DNA of 64,000 nucleotides, taken from the NCBI GenBank assembly GCA_016647705.1, contig CM028329.1, forward strand, positions 18,409,410 through 18,473,409. Direction: 5' to 3'. Numbering within the stretch: the first letter of the stretch is position 1; each line of letters begins with the position of its first letter. Shown piece after piece: positions 59,951-64,000 of this stretch. The notes under the pieces were generated by a model. That model did not search any database. It was not told where the DNA came from and saw only the letters and a program-made list of their open reading frames with translations. Origin of the DNA: Eucommia ulmoides (taxonomy: Eukaryota > Streptophyta > Magnoliopsida > Garryales > Eucommiaceae). The translations under genes were made by a program, and so were the position numbers.

Positions 59951-61366
59951 AGGTAGGTGTCCGACTTGCTGATTAGGTAAGTCGGTAATGGTTTCTAAGA
60001 CGTGTACTAAATTATATGTTCATTTGTTATCTTAGAAATATTGCATGATGATTCTGAGAATCACATTTATTTAAAGTGAATTAACATGGTTGTATATGAT
60101 CTACTTATATCATTCATATCATGCATTCAATGATATTTGTGAAATCGATTATATGATTATGTGAAATATGTTGTGTTACTTAATATGATTTAAATTAAAT
60201 CTATCATTATGTTCTTACCAGTATTATATCATGTTTTAATTGCATGTTCATATTAGCGAAATTTATTTGTATTATGTGTTCTTATCCATGTTATATTTTA
60301 TTTATATAAATAGTTTATGTTAAGTTGGTTTTTTAAAGAATGGATCTTGAGGTTTTTCAAATAATAAAATAATTCCCTATTTTCTTAAATGATACTTTTA
60401 TAAGAACTAGATTTAGTTAATACATTTGTTAGCATCATAAAACTTTTATGTGTTGATCTAAGTCTTGATTAGTTAAATTCATTCTATCAACATGATACAT
60501 CTATACATGGTATATCGAATTAGGTGTTTCAATGTGTGAACATAATATTCTATTGTCAAACCTCGCATAAAATATTTATCACATATATATAGAGGACAAC
60601 AAATGCCTTAAGTGATCTTACATGTTGTATACTGCTTGAAATTAATTAGTATATGTTCTTGATGATATTTGACACACATACACACTTGATATCTACTGAT
60701 GACCTTCTCGTAAGAATATCTCAAAGAGTTTTAGGTTATAAGATAATCCACAAATAAACATATATTTATATCAAACCCAAAGTTTAAGTCAAAGATAAGA
60801 ACAAGATTCATTCAATGAGATATTTGATTAGATTTGAATCTTCATTCAACTCAGTAGTAAAATAATCTCATTCATGCATGATTATATGCGAAATTTATAT
60901 GATGTAAAATTATCATTGAAAAACCCTTCACAGAAATTGGTTCACATCTTTATGTACATCACGATTTATCCTCTAAATGGTACATGAAATACTTTATGAA
61001 CATCATGTTTTGATTATATACCTACATAGAATTCTACTGATAGCTAATACTGGTTTATTGATCAAAATTGAGTAATGGTTATTAAGTTTATTATATTTCT
61101 TGAATCACATGTTATTAAGAAATGTTCCATAAAATCAGTATTAAGCATGATCTTATTTATCGGCATATCTATGATATTAAGCTTGCATGGTTGATATATT
61201 TTAATGCAATCATATTAATCCATTCTGATATTATCTGTATGATCATCTAAATATATATATGGCATATTAATTTGTACTTATTGTTTTAAAGATAAATTTG
61301 TAAAACTATTTATACTTTTGCACATGGATATCTCTATTGACAATAAGTGCCTAGTTTGTATGCATG
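59951..61366. other. Copia internal region without recognisable pol
   Basis: AT-rich DNA between the gag remnant and the TIR element. I cannot recognise integrase or reverse transcriptase in any frame; pol was either deleted or is decayed beyond recognition. Confidence 0.5.
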
Positions 61367-61369
61367 TAA

Positions 61370-62056
61370 GTAGGATTTGATAAAAAAAATAAAATATTTA
61401 AAACTGATTATATTAAGTACTTAATTAATTAAGTTTGTCTTATAAATGCAATTAGTATCACTTAATTAATTAAGTTAACAAAATTAAGTCAAAATGTGAG
61501 TAAAAAATTAAGTCAAAGCCCCTTCACTTATTTTATTTTACTTAATGTACTCCATTATTTTCCACTTAAAAAAAATTATGTTTTGACCATTTTACTCTTG
61601 ATCCCCTATGATGGTTTAATTAGGGTTAGGTTGAATGAGAATTGGATTAACTTTGGATTATTTTAGGGTTTTAATTTTATTTTATATTTAAATTATTGTT
61701 ATAATTCAATTTAAGCAATCAAACTGCATAAAAAATACATAATATTATATATTTTTGGGTTAATTTTTACTTTTAATTTTAATATTTTTTTTAAAATGAT
61801 ACTCTGATTTTATTGTTTTGGTCTCAAATTTTATTTTCCATATTATCTTGATTCAAAGGTAGTTATGTAAATTAAACAATTTTTAGAATACAATTTTTGT
61901 ACTTATCAAATAAAAATAATAAAATTCAGCACTTCAATTTTCAGCACAATTTTATCAAACAATCTTCTGATATTTTCAGCACTTAAAATTTCAGCACTTA
62001 AAATTAAGTATTTAAATTTTCAGCACTTAATTTTTAAATGGTTATCAAACATGCCC
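61370..62056. mobile_element. Second, shorter copy of the TIR element at 36,763, inverted
   Basis: The reverse complement of its right end, GGGCATGTTTGATAA, and about 190 bp inward match the left end of 36,763-38,491, including CTTGAATCAAGATAATA. Its left end (GTAGGATTTGATAAAAAAA) matches the other copy's right end with the same CTTAATTAATTAAG palindromes. At 687 bp it lacks the middle kilobase. Flanks are TAA and TTA, so the duplication is imperfect. Confidence 0.72.
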
Positions 62057-62619
62057 TTAGTATACATTTAATAACTCCTGATTTTAAATGTTTATTATTC
62101 GGTAAGGGAGTTGGAGTTTTATGAGATGAAATGTTTAGAATTTGTAATTATTCATGCTGGAGCGTGCTTTAGAAGTATATCAATTGATTTCATAAATTTA
62201 TCTTTATTATCATTATTGAGATATGCTTTGTATCATGTGCATTAACGATTACATGATTCCAATTCTCTCTAAAGGGACGTTGACAAAGGATAACATGAAA
62301 TATGTTGATTTATTTGAAACTACATTATAATACATGATATTCCTAGATGTTTTGCTTCACCCTTCCCACTTTTTGAGATGACAAAGGGGGAGAAAAAGCG
62401 ATGCTTTATGGTTTATGTTTTATGCTTAGTTTAAGATGACAACGGGAGAGTTATTTTTAATCTTCAAGAATTCTTATATATTAATGCATAATTCTGAAAA
62501 CTTTTCTAATTATAGTTTTTAATTGAGCAAAAACCGTTATCATATTAAGGGGGAGCGTGGTTACATATTGTTTTTGAGAAAACATCAAAGTTAATGGTCA
62601 TCATAAAAAAAAGAAATAT
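62057..62619 (+). other. Copia 3' untranslated region with polypurine tracts
   Basis: A GATGACAAAGGGGGAGAAAA tract near 62,378 and ATTAAGGGGGAGCG at 62,544 precede the LTR. The final tract before 62,620 has lost its G run, as in the element ending at 39,998. Confidence 0.65.
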
Positions 62620-64000
62620 TGTTGACCATATATATTTTGATGGACAAATTAACATTGATGTTTTATGGAACTAATATATTTTTATTGAGTAATTTCATAT
62701 TTGAATTCCGATTGAGCAAACAAGAAAAATAATGGTTTTCAATATGATATTTTTTGAAAGATCGTGATGTGTGCAACGAAGGCATTGAAGATTTTTTGAA
62801 CAAATAATATTTTTTGTATTTCTAGATAAAAACACCTCAATTCTTTTTATCCTCTTAATGCAATCCGATTAGGATCACACGCGACACTTATGAATAACTT
62901 GAAATATTTTTTAAAAGTGGTTAGAAGTGATCAATTCATATGTGCAATTATTTTTCTTAAAAACTCGATCAATAAAGTATTTTGAAAAATGGAGAAAATG
63001 GATTTTCGGCCTGAATGATTGATCGAATGATTCATGATGTGTGTTTTGGGAGTCTTAGGCTAACTGGTTGACCGATTGGTTGAACGATAGATTCTGAGCC
63101 AAAATGGTTGACTATTTGGTGGATCAATAAGTGTGTAACGGGTATAAATTGATTTGTTTAAGGTCTAATCGAGTAACTGCTTGGTGGGCCGGTCAATCCA
63201 TATGGTAAAATTCTGAAATTTGACCAAATTGTTCTTCAATATCTCTATCCTAATTTATTGCTTTGAGTGTTGGAATATCTTATTTACAGAGGTTTTGACT
63301 GATTGTCATGGATATACCTTGAATTTTGAAGATCTTGTGATTTAGTCTATATATTATTTGATTTTGTTAGATTTATTGGGAAAACTACTTTCTATCTTTA
63401 AGGGTATTAGATCAAAATATTTTTTGAGCAAAATCAAGAGTTTTAAAAGTTCATTTCTGGGTTAAGCGCTTTAGATTTAATCGGTATTGATATATAGGGT
63501 TTATATATGGTATTTATGGACATATCTTTGAAAATAAAGCTGTTATAGTGTTTAAATTCTATATATAGTGACTAGAGTTTTTTAATTGAATACATTAAAA
63601 ACAAGATATTTAAATCGGCTTTTTGAAAAGAGAGTTATTTTATTGAAATATTTTTTTGAGAGATTTTTTTAAGAAGTTCTTGATTGAAATTTTCTTCATT
63701 TTAATACTGATTTTTGTGCTACATTGTGTTCTTGATGCATTTTATAAACAAATTTTTAAGTAAAATGTTTGATTTTCTTATGAAAAAAATACTTTTTTGG
63801 GGTAAGTAAATATTTTTAGGAAATTATATTTTTTAAAGTAGAGAAAAATATTTTTAATATTTAAGGAACACATTTTTTGGTTTAATCATATGAAGGAAAG
63901 TATTTTTTTATAAAACACATTTTTTGGATTTCTTTAAAATGAAGAACAAAAGAAAAGAGCATTAAAGTTTTATCAAGAACCTTTTTAGAACAAACATTTT
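62620..64000 (+). mobile_element. 3' LTR of the second SIRE-like Copia element, cut by the window end
   Basis: Starts TGTTGACCATATATATTTTGATGG. It is collinear with 51,714 onward up to about 63,500, after which the two LTRs no longer align by eye. The motif cluster at 63,000-63,200 corresponds to that at 52,080-52,280. Confidence 0.75.

Overview
This window is nuclear DNA from a dicot-like flowering plant. It holds two recognisable host genes, both on the minus strand, in a large mass of transposable elements. The evidence for a plant is an E2F gene with the plant exon pattern, an intronless CAF1 deadenylase gene, plant-type Copia and Gypsy LTR retrotransposons, and very AT-rich non-coding DNA. 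I cannot name the species. I saw no tRNA, rRNA or CRISPR array.

Layout. 1-18,700: an E2F transcription factor gene on the minus strand. Twelve exons can be placed from the ATG at 18,372 to 113; the 3' end lies outside the window. Intron 9 holds a decayed short-LTR Copia element (842-5,940) and intron 6 a Copia-type LTR (12,111-13,458) plus other repeats. 18,700-20,700: AT-rich spacer with a small hAT-like element (19,012-19,593).

20,900-48,120: a stack of nested insertions. A SIRE-like Copia element with decayed genes is split by a full-length 10.9-kb Gypsy chromovirus (25,178-36,037), then by a 1.7-kb terminal-inverted-repeat DNA element (36,763-38,491). Its 3' LTR is split by a solo LTR (40,139-45,111), which itself carries a MITE and a second solo LTR (42,684-44,872). 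The stack ends with an inverted, truncated Copia end (45,382-48,120). 48,200-49,960 is GC-richer, gene-like but unrecognised DNA.

50,098-51,060: an intact, intronless CAF1/POP2-type deadenylase gene with TATA box and polyadenylation signal. 51,545-51,710: a scrap of an RNase H-like reverse-transcriptase gene. 51,714-64,000: another SIRE-like Copia element. Its 5' LTR is split by a minus-strand non-autonomous LTR element (53,385-58,609, perfect 5-bp target duplication), its internal region lacks recognisable pol, and its 3' LTR runs off the window.

The two host genes act in separate processes: E2F in cell-cycle transcription and CAF1 in mRNA deadenylation. Nothing suggests they form a unit. 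The strongest candidates for something undescribed are an array of TTCG-tetraloop hairpins with varying but still pairing stems inside the Gypsy LTRs, two copies of one TIR DNA transposon family of very different length, and the non-autonomous LTR element with a triplicated module in its LTRs.
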